Positions 25,985 through 34,194 of a DNA stretch of 64,000 nt are shown here, one piece after another. The notes beneath the pieces were generated by a model, which saw only the letters and a list, made by a program, of their open reading frames with translations, was not told where the DNA came from and did not search any database. Location: assembly GCA_019638255.1 (NCBI GenBank), contig JAHBUD010000001.1, positions 1,922,001-1,986,000 of the forward strand. The letters run 5' to 3'. The position numbers and the translations under genes are program-made. Numbering within the stretch: position 1 is the first letter of the stretch; every line of letters starts with the position of its first letter. This DNA is from Cyclobacteriaceae bacterium (GTDB lineage Bacteria; Bacteroidota; Bacteroidia; Cytophagales; Cyclobacteriaceae).

Positions 25985-27424
25985 TTAAAACCGGACGATG
26001 TTCCGGATCATGCCCGGGAAAATAAAGCCGTGAAAAGGCAATATGGTATACCAGTAGATTCTGCCCCACAATCCCAGCGGACGAAAGGTAGCCGTTTGGA
26101 AGAGGGTTTTGTCAGTCATTCGGAATTCCAGCCAGGCATCACCGGGCAGTTTCATTTCTGCATACAACAACAGGCGGCCCGATTTTTTATCGGCCAGCAA
26201 AACGCGCCAGAAGTCGAGAGCATCACCGGCTTTCAAATCGTTTTCACTGCGCCTTCCGCGCCTCAATCCTACACCGCCTACCATTTTGTCCAGGATGCCG
26301 CGGAAACGCCACATCCAGTTGCCATAATACCAACCGCGGTCTCCACCGATGCACCAGATGTTTTCGATGATTTCTTCTTTAGGCCGACTGAACGTAACGG
26401 AGCGTTTATCCTGGAAGCATCCGTGTGTAGGTACTTCAACATAATTCAAAAAGTGTTGATTGATGGTGTTGGGCTGAATGGCATCTTTCCAACTGGAGAT
26501 GACCAGGCGTTGCTGGATGCGATCCAACGCGATGCGCAATGTTTCCTCGTAACTCAGCAAACGGATGGGCACGATTTCCTGTATCCGCTTATCCCGGCAG
26601 ATCACTTCATTTTTCATGCTGCTCACCAGGCTTTTCGCGAGCGTAAAGGAGGTGGAGGTTACGAAGAACAACCAGTGCGATGACAACCTTGGCGAGAGAA
26701 CCGGCACCGGAATGATAAGCCGCTTCAATCCACGAATGCGCGCATAGCCCATCAGCATGTTGCGATAGCTGAGGATATCCGGACCGCCAATATCGAAGTG
26801 CTGATTGAAGGTTTCGTCTTTGCCCATCACACCCACCAGGTATTCTACCACGTTGCGGATACCAATCGGCTGGCACCGGCTCTTCAACCATTTCGGTGCA
26901 ATCATCACCGGGAGTTTCTCTACTAAATCGCGAATGATTTCAAATGAGGCACTGCCCGAGCCGATGATGATGGCTGCCCGTAACACGGTTAATGCGGCTG
27001 TGGCTTGTGCCAGAATATCTTCAACATTTTTTCTCGAACTCAAGTGTATAGACAGAGACGGATCATTGACGATGCCTCCGAGATAAATGATTTGCCGGGT
27101 GGTAGTACTGTTTATATAGTTCACGAAGTTCTCAGCCGACTCCCGTTCCATGGCCGCAAAGTTTTCGGAGGTACTCATGGAATGCACCAGGTAATAGGCG
27201 AAATCAATTTCGCGCGGAAGCGATTCAAGCGAAGCAGGATTGGTCAGGTCGGCTTCATGGACAGAAATCCGATTGAGTTGCTCTTCGGTAAAATCTTCAT
27301 AATCGAACCTGCGCTTGTCGCGCACAAGGCAAACGATCTGATGTCCCTGTTCCAGCAAAACAGGCAGTAACCTGCGGCCGATGTAGCCGGTTGAGCCGGT
27401 TAATAATATGGTTTGCGGTTTCAT
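25985..27424 (-). CDS. SDR-family NAD(P)-binding protein with DUF2867 domain
   Basis: A 479-residue two-domain protein. Residues 1-290 are an atypical short-chain dehydrogenase/NmrA-like Rossmann domain with the glycine-rich motif TGSTGYIGRRLL at 9-20. Residues ~320-475 match the DUF2867 type (WCIGGDRGWYYGNWMWRFRG). The reaction is unknown. Members often sit beside photolyase and CarH/LitR-type regulators, as here. It lies between the PhrB-like photolyase (13-base gap) and the SRPBCC gene, so it belongs to the same transcription unit. Confidence 0.82.
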   Translation of the reverse strand: MKPQTILLTGSTGYIGRRLLPVLLEQGHQIVCLVRDKRRFDYEDFTEEQLNRISVHEADLTNPASLESLPREIDFAYYLVHSMSTSENFAAMERESAENFVNYINSTTTRQIIYLGGIVNDPSLSIHLSSRKNVEDILAQATAALTVLRAAIIIGSGSASFEIIRDLVEKLPVMIAPKWLKSRCQPIGIRNVVEYLVGVMGKDETFNQHFDIGGPDILSYRNMLMGYARIRGLKRLIIPVPVLSPRLSSHWLFFVTSTSFTLAKSLVSSMKNEVICRDKRIQEIVPIRLLSYEETLRIALDRIQQRLVISSWKDAIQPNTINQHFLNYVEVPTHGCFQDKRSVTFSRPKEEIIENIWCIGGDRGWYYGNWMWRFRGILDKMVGGVGLRRGRRSENDLKAGDALDFWRVLLADKKSGRLLLYAEMKLPGDAWLEFRMTDKTLFQTATFRPLGLWGRIYWYTILPFHGFIFPGMIRNIVRF

Positions 27425-27437
27425 AGGGTATGCTCTT

Positions 27438-28913
27438 CTATGAGGTTTTTGATAAGGATTTTAAAAAGTCTTCTGCGGTTTTGAGTAAAATAGTTTTCTT
27501 TTTCGGATCCATTTTTTCCAATTGTTTCACCATCATGCTCATGCGCGGATTTTTGATGAAAGCATTTTTATGCTTATCGATGAACCTCCAATAGAGCCCG
27601 TCCCACACGGTACACCATTCTCCTTTTTTATAGTGGCTCATCTTCAGGATGTAATTGGAGGAACTGATATAAGGTTTGGTTGCCATTAGTCCGCCATCGG
27701 CAAACTGGCTCATGCCGTAAACATTCGGTACCATAACCCAGTCGTACGCATCAATATATAGTTCCATAAACCAGCGGTACACATCATCAGGATTAAACTC
27801 ACAGAGAAGCATAAAGTTGCCGAGCACCATCAACCGTTCGATGTGATTGGAATAGCCGGTTTCCAGTAAGCGATTAATGACGCGATCAATCGGTTCTATG
27901 CCGGTGGTACCGGTGTAAAATGAGGAAGGTATTTTTCGTGTGTGCTTCCAGTAGTTCATGGTGAGTTCCTTCACGCCTTCGCGGATGTACACCGCGCGGA
28001 TAAATTCACGCCACCCCAACACCTGGCGAATAAATCCTTCTGCAGAATTGACCGGTATATCATGCTGATGAAAATACTTTTCTGCTTTACGAATAATTTC
28101 TTCCGGTGAAAGCAAGCCTATGTTCAATGCCGGTGTTAATACAGAATGAAACAAGAACGACTGCTCCGGAACGATAGCATCCTGATATTGCCCGTAATTA
28201 TGGAGGCGGTGTTTCAGGAAATCGTCCAGCATCTTTTCCGCTTGCCTCACGGTAACGGGATAGTTAAATGAGGCTACTTTACCTGGATTGATTGTAAAGT
28301 TCTTTTTTACATACCTAATGGCTTCTTCTGTAATCGTGTCTGTTATATTTTCCGGCAGGGCGGGAGGTTGTACATCTTTCGGAAGACGCGAGCGGTTCAT
28401 AACATCATATGTCCACGAACCGCCAACCGGATTATCCGATTCCAGCAGGATGTTTTTTTGCTTACGCAGCTCGATATAAAACTCGGTCTGGAAATAGCGC
28501 TTTTTCTTTTGAAAGAACTGATCAATGAATTCGGTTGAACAGATGAAATTAGGAGAAGGGTATTGAATAAGTTCAATTCCATTCTTTTGACTTCCTCGTT
28601 TCAGTCTGCGTTCGAGCAGGTAATCCACAGTATCTGCGTAATGAATGGTTCTTACCTTTTGCTTCTGAAGTATTTTGTAAAGTGCTGCGGTGTTTGACGC
28701 CTGGGCATGGTCTAAATACTGAACAGTATACCCTTTGCTTTTCAGGTTTGCTTCGTAGTGTTTCATCGAAGCCCGGTGCAAGACCAGCTTTTGTTGATGA
28801 AACGGATACTGCCCGAAGAATAAATCATCCTCAATCAAGAAAACCACCCGTTCAGCTTTTAGTGCCGGGTGCTTTGAAAAAAGCTGATGAGGAAAGATTA
28901 AGACAGCCTCCAT
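27438..28913 (-). CDS. Cryptochrome/photolyase-related protein (PhrB-like DPRP)
   Basis: A 491-residue flavoprotein of the DPRP/PhrB-like branch, which repairs (6-4) photoproducts or acts as a photoreceptor. The N-terminal Rossmann part starts EAVLIFPHQLFSKHPAL, and the FAD region has GYSNHIERLMVLGNFMLL and NVYGMSQFADGGLMATKPY. Well-studied PhrB members hold a 4Fe-4S cluster with four cysteines. Here the segment after KPYISSSNYILKMSHY reads KKGEWCTVWDGLYWRF, so the C-x2-C pair and intervening residues appear deleted and only one ligand-like Cys remains. A cluster-less protein is therefore likely. Just upstream lies a DUF2256 mini gene. Confidence 0.88.
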   Translation of the reverse strand: MEAVLIFPHQLFSKHPALKAERVVFLIEDDLFFGQYPFHQQKLVLHRASMKHYEANLKSKGYTVQYLDHAQASNTAALYKILQKQKVRTIHYADTVDYLLERRLKRGSQKNGIELIQYPSPNFICSTEFIDQFFQKKKRYFQTEFYIELRKQKNILLESDNPVGGSWTYDVMNRSRLPKDVQPPALPENITDTITEEAIRYVKKNFTINPGKVASFNYPVTVRQAEKMLDDFLKHRLHNYGQYQDAIVPEQSFLFHSVLTPALNIGLLSPEEIIRKAEKYFHQHDIPVNSAEGFIRQVLGWREFIRAVYIREGVKELTMNYWKHTRKIPSSFYTGTTGIEPIDRVINRLLETGYSNHIERLMVLGNFMLLCEFNPDDVYRWFMELYIDAYDWVMVPNVYGMSQFADGGLMATKPYISSSNYILKMSHYKKGEWCTVWDGLYWRFIDKHKNAFIKNPRMSMMVKQLEKMDPKKKTILLKTAEDFLKSLSKTS

Positions 28914-28987
28914 GTGAATTAAAACACCGCTTCGTCTTGTATGTTTTTCGAACGGGGCTAAATGGAAATAGTCAGCGGAAATTATTT

Positions 28988-29140
28988 TTAAGATTGTGCT
29001 GATGGTTTTCGTTTACGGCAGGAATCACTGCAGTATTTCACCTCATCCCATACCTTCTCCCATTTTTTGCGCCAGACAAAAGGTCGTTGGCAAACCGGAC
29101 AAATCTTTTCTGGCAGGTTGGATTTTTTGACTCCGCGCAT
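28988..29140 (-). CDS. DUF2256 small zinc-ribbon-like protein
   Basis: A 50-residue protein, [12 protein letters not shown]... onwards, with two cysteine pairs: CPVC at residues 14-17 and CSDSC at 38-42, separated by a tryptophan-rich stretch ([18 protein letters not shown]). This matches the DUF2256 family, which is frequently encoded beside cryptochrome/photolyase genes. The cysteines probably bind zinc. It begins 9 bases after the class I photolyase stop and ends 74 bases before the PhrB-like gene. It is read in a frame different from a longer spurious open frame over the same bases. Confidence 0.88.
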   Translation of the reverse strand: MRGVKKSNLPEKICPVCQRPFVWRKKWEKVWDEVKYCSDSCRKRKPSAQS

Positions 29141-29149
29141 TTGTGTAAA

Positions 29150-30496
29150 TCAGGCGTCCAAGGCTTCTTTGTAAACCTTCAGTACCCGGTTGCGGGCAAT
29201 GGTATGGTCTACGATAGGCTTTGGATAGGCAGATGTTCCATATTCCGGCACCCATTTTTTAATGTACTTCAATTCCGGATCGAATTTTTCGGTTTGAAGG
29301 TAGGGATTGAATACCCGGAAGTATGGCGCAGCATCGCATCCCGAACCGGCAGCCCATTGCCAGCCACCGTTGTTTGCGGCCAGATCAAAATCCAAAAGCT
29401 TTTTCGCAAAGTACGCTTCGCCCCAGCGCCAGTCGATGAGTAAATGTTTGGTTAGAAAGCTTGCTACAATCATGCGCACGCGATTGTGCATATAGCCAGT
29501 AGTATTCAGCTCCCGCATGCCGGCATCAACAATGGGGTAACCCGTTTTGCCCTCACACCAGGCTTTAAATTCTTCAGGATTATTGTGCCACTCAATTCGA
29601 TCGTAAGCAGGCTTAAATGCTCTTTCAACAGTTGGAAAGTGCCAGAGAATCATATGGTAGAAATCGCGCCATATCAGTTCGTTCAACCACTTCTCATTTT
29701 TTGCAAGTCCAACTTGTGTCAACTTACGAATGCTAACTGTGCCGAAGCGCAGGTGCACACTAAGTCGTGATGTGCTGTCGAGGGCCGGCAGGTCGCGTTG
29801 CAAGTGATATTTTTCGATAATCGATTGCCTGATCTTTCGTTCCGGGAAAGTTAAGCCCGATTCAGTGCAGCCTATATCATTTAATTTCGGGAAAGGCAGG
29901 CCTTTGACTTTCTTGAAATTTTTAAAGAATGTTTCGTTGTTATAGCTGCGGTAGTGCTCTGGCTTTAATGTGGCCTTCCATTTTTTGCTGTATGGTGTAT
30001 AGACTGTATAGGGCTTGCCATCATCTTTAACGATTTCGGCTTTTTCGAAGATAACCTGGTCTTTGAATGCTTTAAATTCGAGGTTCTTTAACCCGAGGAT
30101 TTTCTTCACGGCATCATCACGCTGGCGGGCGTAGGGCTCGTAATCGTTGTTGGTGTAAACCGATTTGGGTTCAAGTGTTTTAAAAATATCTTCCGGATTG
30201 CCATGAAGTACCAGTAGGGAAGAACCAATGGCCTCAAGTTCTTCCTTGATCAGGTAGAGCGATTGATGAATAAACTCCACCCGTGCATCGGCCTGATCCT
30301 CCAGTTTATCAAGAATGGTAGTATCAAAAATAAAAACAGGCAGTACGGAGCTGTTTTCTTTTAAGGCATGGTATAGGCCGGCATTGTCGTGAAGCCGCAA
30401 ATCCCTGCGCATCCAGAAAAGGCAAGTATTTGCATCAACCGCCTGAATGCCCGCATCATTTTCGAAGCGCTTCAATTTCCTTTTCCAGTTTGTCAA
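29150..30496 (-). CDS. phrB: Deoxyribodipyrimidine photolyase, class I cryptochrome/photolyase
   Basis: A light-driven flavoenzyme that repairs cyclobutane pyrimidine dimers. The N-terminal antenna domain begins at FWMRRDLRLHDNAGL and the C-terminal FAD domain has WRDFYHMILWHFP, AGMRELNTTGYMHNR and DFDLAANNGGWQWAAGSG. The start is uncertain: there is no ATG before the conserved region. The frame opens with TTG at 30496 and another TTG lies at 30475, both inside the end of the upstream DUF6435-type gene (stop 30456-30458). Translational coupling with a non-ATG start is likely. Total length is about 440-448 residues, slightly short but normal. Confidence 0.93.
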   Translation of the reverse strand: MTNWKRKLKRFENDAGIQAVDANTCLFWMRRDLRLHDNAGLYHALKENSSVLPVFIFDTTILDKLEDQADARVEFIHQSLYLIKEELEAIGSSLLVLHGNPEDIFKTLEPKSVYTNNDYEPYARQRDDAVKKILGLKNLEFKAFKDQVIFEKAEIVKDDGKPYTVYTPYSKKWKATLKPEHYRSYNNETFFKNFKKVKGLPFPKLNDIGCTESGLTFPERKIRQSIIEKYHLQRDLPALDSTSRLSVHLRFGTVSIRKLTQVGLAKNEKWLNELIWRDFYHMILWHFPTVERAFKPAYDRIEWHNNPEEFKAWCEGKTGYPIVDAGMRELNTTGYMHNRVRMIVASFLTKHLLIDWRWGEAYFAKKLLDFDLAANNGGWQWAAGSGCDAAPYFRVFNPYLQTEKFDPELKYIKKWVPEYGTSAYPKPIVDHTIARNRVLKVYKEALDA

Positions 30497-30623
30497 TGGC
30501 TTCCATCTTAACCGCGTATAATTTCAGGTCGCCTGATCGCTGAATGTGCATCGCCTCTTCTAGCAATTTTTTACGCTTATTTTCAAGATTGTTGATCGGA
30601 TCTTTTTTTAGAAAGGAGAACAT
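30456..30623 (-). CDS. DUF6435/Lacal_2735-like small protein
   Basis: A 55-residue protein beginning MFSFLKKDPINNLENKRKKL and continuing with an EEAMHIQRSGDLKLYAVKM stretch, a pattern I recall for the DUF6435/Lacal_2735 group of bacterial mini proteins (hydrophobic start, two charged helices). Function unknown. Its start is preceded by an AGGTAC stretch. Its last codons overlap the start region of the photolyase gene, which may be read by re-initiation. It lies 45 bases before the idi stop-side gap, in the same orientation as the whole block. Confidence 0.75.
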   Translation of the reverse strand: MFSFLKKDPINNLENKRKKLLEEAMHIQRSGDLKLYAVKMEAIDKLEKEIEALRK

Positions 30624-30668
30624 AGGTACTTGGATTTTTGAATTTTAACAAGCAGACCGTGTGTTTGT

Positions 30669-31199
30669 TCAAATCGGCAAGGCTGTTACCAAAGCATTCA
30701 GTTCTGGGTGATTAACAATCAGTTTGAACCAATGCGTGAATTCTTGCGGATGAGATTTCATTCGGGCTTTTAGCGCAGAAAAACTGATATACTTCCAGTC
30801 CTGCGCTTCTTCCGGATTGAGTACGGGTTCGCCATCATAGGTGGCGATCAACACATGATCCAACTCATTTTCTATCAATCCGCCATCCAGTTCAATTCTA
30901 TAGATAAAGGAATATGCTCTTTCTGGCTGAAGATTAAGTCCCATTTCTTCCATGAGTCTGCGTTGGGCTGCTTCCTCAATGCGTTCTCCGGCCCGTGGGT
31001 GACTGCAACATGTGTTTGTCCACAAACCTGCGCTGTGGTATTTACAATCGGCCCGTCTTTGTATCAGCATTTCACCTTTCGTATTGAATACGAGCACGGA
31101 AAAAGCACGATGCAAAACACCTTTTACATGGGCTTCCATTTTTTCCATGGCTCCCATTTCATTGTCGTGTTCGTCTACCAGTATAACGTACTCTTTCAT
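30669..31199 (-). CDS. idi: Isopentenyl-diphosphate delta-isomerase, type I
   Basis: A 176-residue Nudix-fold enzyme that converts IPP to DMAPP, feeding prenyl-diphosphate synthesis for carotenoids. The catalytic cysteine region TNTCCSHP is at residues 61-68 and the Nudix-type helix GERIEEAAQRRLMEEMGL at 71-88. The acidic ENELDHV motif near residue 112 completes the active site. Its ATG overlaps the crtB stop codon by one base, so the two are coupled. This gene in the light block implies that precursor supply is raised together with pigment synthesis. Confidence 0.95.
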   Translation of the reverse strand: MKEYVILVDEHDNEMGAMEKMEAHVKGVLHRAFSVLVFNTKGEMLIQRRADCKYHSAGLWTNTCCSHPRAGERIEEAAQRRLMEEMGLNLQPERAYSFIYRIELDGGLIENELDHVLIATYDGEPVLNPEEAQDWKYISFSALKARMKSHPQEFTHWFKLIVNHPELNALVTALPI

Positions 31200-32038
31200 C
31201 AGATCAGATTCAGTTGATGCTTCACATACGAATACGCCAGTAGCCTTGCCTTGTGCCGGTTACGAATACGTATACGACTCTCCAGAACGCGTTCACAAGG
31301 TGTATTTTTTATTTTATTGAAAAGGGCTGTGTAATATACATAGGCCACATACACCCCGAAGCGAGAGGAGCGGGGAAGAAGCTTGATGCCTTTAAGACCT
31401 TCGTCAAAATCTACCTTAATGCTTTCTTCGATTTCTTTTTTCTTGGCGTCATCGAATTTATCCATATCAAGTCCCGGGAAATAGGTACGCCCCATGTGAA
31501 GGTAGTCAGCATTCAGATCGCGGAGAAAATTTATTTTTTGAAAAGCAGAACCCAGACTCATGGCCATAGGTTTTAGTTTTTCAAACAAGGTATCATCACC
31601 CTTTACAAATACGCGCAGGCACATTAATCCTACCACTTCAGCCGAACCTAAGATGTACTCCTTCAAGCCCTGTTGATCGTAAGATTTTAAACTTAGGTCC
31701 ATTTCCATGCTACGCAAAAACAAATCAATGGATGAACGATCGATGGAATATTGTCGTACTGTTTCCTGAAAACTGTGAAGGATGGGGTTCAGACTAATAC
31801 CCTCTTCAATGGCCGCATAGGTATCGCGTTTAAAGCGGTTCAGAAGTTCCTGTTTATCATATTCATGAAAGGTGTCCACAATCTCATCGGCAAACCGCAC
31901 AAAACCATAAATGCTGTAAATCGGATTACGTAATTCTTTTTTAAGACACAGTATCCCTAGCGAAAAAGAGGTACTGTAGGCCTTGGTGGTTAGCCGGCTG
32001 CACCGAATAGCGACTTTGTCGTAAAGCTTTTTCATCAA
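31199..32038 (-). CDS. crtB: Phytoene synthase CrtB
   Basis: A 279-residue squalene/phytoene-synthase-family enzyme that joins two GGPP molecules head-to-head to give phytoene. The two aspartate-rich motifs are present: DEIVD at residues 51-55 and RDLNADY near residue 173. Gene order crtI-crtB-idi with an ATG/stop overlap to idi supports the carotenoid rather than squalene assignment. A GGPP synthase gene is not in the window. Confidence 0.94.
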   Translation of the reverse strand: MMKKLYDKVAIRCSRLTTKAYSTSFSLGILCLKKELRNPIYSIYGFVRFADEIVDTFHEYDKQELLNRFKRDTYAAIEEGISLNPILHSFQETVRQYSIDRSSIDLFLRSMEMDLSLKSYDQQGLKEYILGSAEVVGLMCLRVFVKGDDTLFEKLKPMAMSLGSAFQKINFLRDLNADYLHMGRTYFPGLDMDKFDDAKKKEIEESIKVDFDEGLKGIKLLPRSSRFGVYVAYVYYTALFNKIKNTPCERVLESRIRIRNRHKARLLAYSYVKHQLNLI

Positions 32039-32056
32039 AAAGTAATATTGCTCAAT

Positions 32057-33538
32057 CTATGGTCTAAACTTTTTATCGCGTTTTATCAACTCTCCGGCCA
32101 CTACCTGTCCTGAAATAAGGGAGGGTGGTACGCCCGGTCCTGGTACGGTTAATTGTCCTGTATAAAACAGATTATTTATTTTTTTGTTTAAAATACTGGG
32201 TTTAAGATTTGCCGTTTGCCGCAGGGTGTTGGCCAGTCCGTAAGCATTTCCTTTAAAGGAATTATAATCTGCAATGAAATCGTTGTGCGCGTAACTTCTT
32301 TTAAAGACTATATTTTCTCGAATAGATTGCTGTGTGATTTTTTCAAAACGATCAATCACTATGTTGAAGTAATGTTCACGGGTTGCGTCATCATCTTTTA
32401 AGCCGGGTGCTACGGGGATAAGAATGAATATGTTTTCATGTCCGGCAGGTGCAACAGTAGGATCCGTTTTTGATGGACAGCTAATGTAAAACTGCGGACT
32501 GCTCGGCCATTGTGGGTTCTCATAAATTTCTTCTGAATGTTTTCCGAAATCCTGATCAAAAAATAAAGTATGATGCAATACGCCCTCAACTTTTTTATTT
32601 AATCCCAAGTAAAAAATGAGACTTGAGGGGGCCATTGTACGATTATCCCAATACGTTGAAGAATATTGCCGGAAATTTTCAGGTATCAGTGTTTGTTCAA
32701 CATGATGGTAGTCTGCACCGGCTATAATATAGTCGAAAGGTCGGAATTCGTTGCTAACCAAAATACCCTTCGCTTTCACAGCATTCATTTGCAGTTGTTG
32801 CACAGCACTGTTGAATTCAAATTGAACACCGAGTTCTGTAGCTAACTGCACCATGCCTTCAATAATTTTATGCATGCCACCTTGCGGGTACCAGGTGCCC
32901 AGCGCCATATCAGCGTAATTCATCAGGCTATAAAGTGCGGGCGTGTTTTGCGGAGTAGCTCCGAGAAACAACACCGGAAACTCAAGGAGTTGAATCAGCT
33001 TTTTAGCTTTAAAGTATTTTCTTACATAAGCCGAAATGGATTGGAATACATGAAGCTTAAATACCCCGGTGATCAGTTTAGGGTCGGCAAGTTCGGCAAG
33101 CGAAAGCCCTGGTTTATAGACCAATTCATTAATGCCAATATCGTACTTGTATTTTCCTTCTTCCAGAAATTTAAGGAGGTTCTTACTACTTCCGGGTTCA
33201 AGCTGTTCGAACATTGAGCAAAGCGCTTCTATACCTGATGGAATATCGAGCGAATCGCCAGCACCATAATAGATGCGGTAGGAGGGATCTAACCGTTCGA
33301 GTGTATAATAGTCGGATGGTTTTTTGCCAAAGACCGCAAAAAATTTTTCAAATACATCGGGCATCCAATACCAGCTTGGGCCCATATCGAAGTTGAATCC
33401 ATGGGCTTGAAATTTTCTTGCTCTTCCTCCAGGGGTACTATTCTTTTCAAATACCGTTACCGCATAACCCGCTTTTGCAAGATGACATGCAGCTGAGAGA
33501 CCGGCAAAGCCCGAACCAATGACAGCAATTTTTTTCAT
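32057..33538 (-). CDS. crtI: Phytoene desaturase CrtI
   Basis: A 493-residue FAD-dependent desaturase that converts phytoene to lycopene. The dinucleotide-binding motif GSGFAGLSAACHLAKAGY is near residue 8, followed by the CrtI signature EKNSTPGGRARKF, and the C-terminal family motif TVPGPGVPPSLISGQVVA is near residue 465. It lies 40 bases downstream of the sigma factor gene and 18 bases before crtB. A CrtI-type enzyme that does four desaturation steps is the simplest reading; a CrtN- or CrtD-type reaction cannot be excluded. Confidence 0.94.
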   Translation of the reverse strand: MKKIAVIGSGFAGLSAACHLAKAGYAVTVFEKNSTPGGRARKFQAHGFNFDMGPSWYWMPDVFEKFFAVFGKKPSDYYTLERLDPSYRIYYGAGDSLDIPSGIEALCSMFEQLEPGSSKNLLKFLEEGKYKYDIGINELVYKPGLSLAELADPKLITGVFKLHVFQSISAYVRKYFKAKKLIQLLEFPVLFLGATPQNTPALYSLMNYADMALGTWYPQGGMHKIIEGMVQLATELGVQFEFNSAVQQLQMNAVKAKGILVSNEFRPFDYIIAGADYHHVEQTLIPENFRQYSSTYWDNRTMAPSSLIFYLGLNKKVEGVLHHTLFFDQDFGKHSEEIYENPQWPSSPQFYISCPSKTDPTVAPAGHENIFILIPVAPGLKDDDATREHYFNIVIDRFEKITQQSIRENIVFKRSYAHNDFIADYNSFKGNAYGLANTLRQTANLKPSILNKKINNLFYTGQLTVPGPGVPPSLISGQVVAGELIKRDKKFRP

Positions 33539-33578
33539 GCTCCTTAACCGGTAAGTATTTACAGATTATACAAGATAA

Positions 33579-34079
33579 TTAATATCCGGCCAATTTGCTT
33601 TGTATTTCTTTACGTGCATGAAAAATCCGATTTTTTACTGTGCCAATCGGTATGTTAAGGTGTTCTGCAATTTCATGGTACTTGTAACCCGAGGTATGCA
33701 TCTTAAAGGGCACCAGTAATTCATCGCGCAAGCTATTAACATGGTTCCAGATGTCTTTATACTCAAAGTTTGATCCCGGAGAGTTGAAGGTGTGTGTATC
33801 TTCAACATTTAGAAAGTATAACTCCTTTGTATCGTCATGCGATGTTCTGGCACGCTGATTTTTCCGGTAGTTGTTAATGAACGTGTTGCGCATAATGGTG
33901 AACAGCCATCCTTTCAGGTTGGTGTTTTCACGAAACTTGGTGCGGTAGGTAAGCGCCTTGAGGATAGTGTCCTGCACCAGGTCATGCGACTCTTCTTTGT
34001 CATTGGTGAATCTGCGGGTAAACGTTTTTAACGTTGGGCGCAGGCTGGCAATCTGGTAATCGAATTCTAGTGCTGTCAT
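33579..34079 (-). CDS. ECF-type RNA polymerase sigma factor
   Basis: A 166-residue sigma-70 family protein. Region 2 is at about residues 8-80 (SHDLVQDTILKALTYRTKF, GWLFTIMRNTFINNYRK) and region 4 at about 107-160 (KYHEIAEHLNIPIGTVKNR). No anti-sigma gene adjoins it; the MerR/B12 regulator upstream probably controls its expression instead, as CarH- or LitR-type proteins do for sigma factors in other bacteria. It begins the run crtI-crtB-idi and may both be co-transcribed with them and recognise a promoter for the block. Confidence 0.92.
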   Translation of the reverse strand: MTALEFDYQIASLRPTLKTFTRRFTNDKEESHDLVQDTILKALTYRTKFRENTNLKGWLFTIMRNTFINNYRKNQRARTSHDDTKELYFLNVEDTHTFNSPGSNFEYKDIWNHVNSLRDELLVPFKMHTSGYKYHEIAEHLNIPIGTVKNRIFHARKEIQSKLAGY

Positions 34080-34093
34080 GGCTCTTGCTGTTT

Positions 34094-34126
34094 GTTTAAC
34101 AAAAATACTTAAAAGTTGAACAAAAA
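34094..34126 (-). promoter_or_regulatory. Repeated 12-bp operator candidate at the sigma-factor promoter
   Basis: GTTTAACAAAAA (34094-34105) and GTTGAACAAAAA (34115-34126) are direct repeats 21 bases apart with one mismatch. They cover the -7 box and the spacer of the predicted promoter, so a bound repressor would block RNA polymerase. A related element in the opposite orientation, TTTTTGTTTAAT, lies at 34153-34164. Confidence 0.5.
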
Positions 34127-34129
34127 CAA
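34100..34129 (-). promoter_or_regulatory. Bacteroidota-type promoter for the sigma-factor gene
   Basis: Read on the - strand, TTG is followed 19 bases later by TATTTTTG, which fits the TTG-N19-TAnnTTTG pattern of Bacteroidota main-sigma promoters. The start would lie about 15 bases before the ATG at 34079. It overlaps the repeated operator candidates. Confidence 0.5.
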
Positions 34130-34194
34130 GATTAATACGAATATGTAGTTACTTTTTGTTTAATAAAAGTTACTAAAAATCAAACATAATAACT

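Noticed and set aside
26030..26683. A 217-codon + strand frame opposite the SDR/DUF2867 gene
   Set aside because: It is antisense to a gene with clear domain motifs and has no recognisable domain of its own.
29043..29255. A 70-codon open frame on the - strand between the two photolyase genes
   Set aside because: It is out of frame with the DUF2256 gene, overlaps the photolyase 3' end and shows no family pattern; the shorter frame 28988-29140 carries the conserved cysteines.
24294..33538. A carotenoid ketolase (crtW) or rhodopsin gene in the pigment block
   Set aside because: None of the genes carries CrtW or opsin features; the pathway seems to stop at zeaxanthin.
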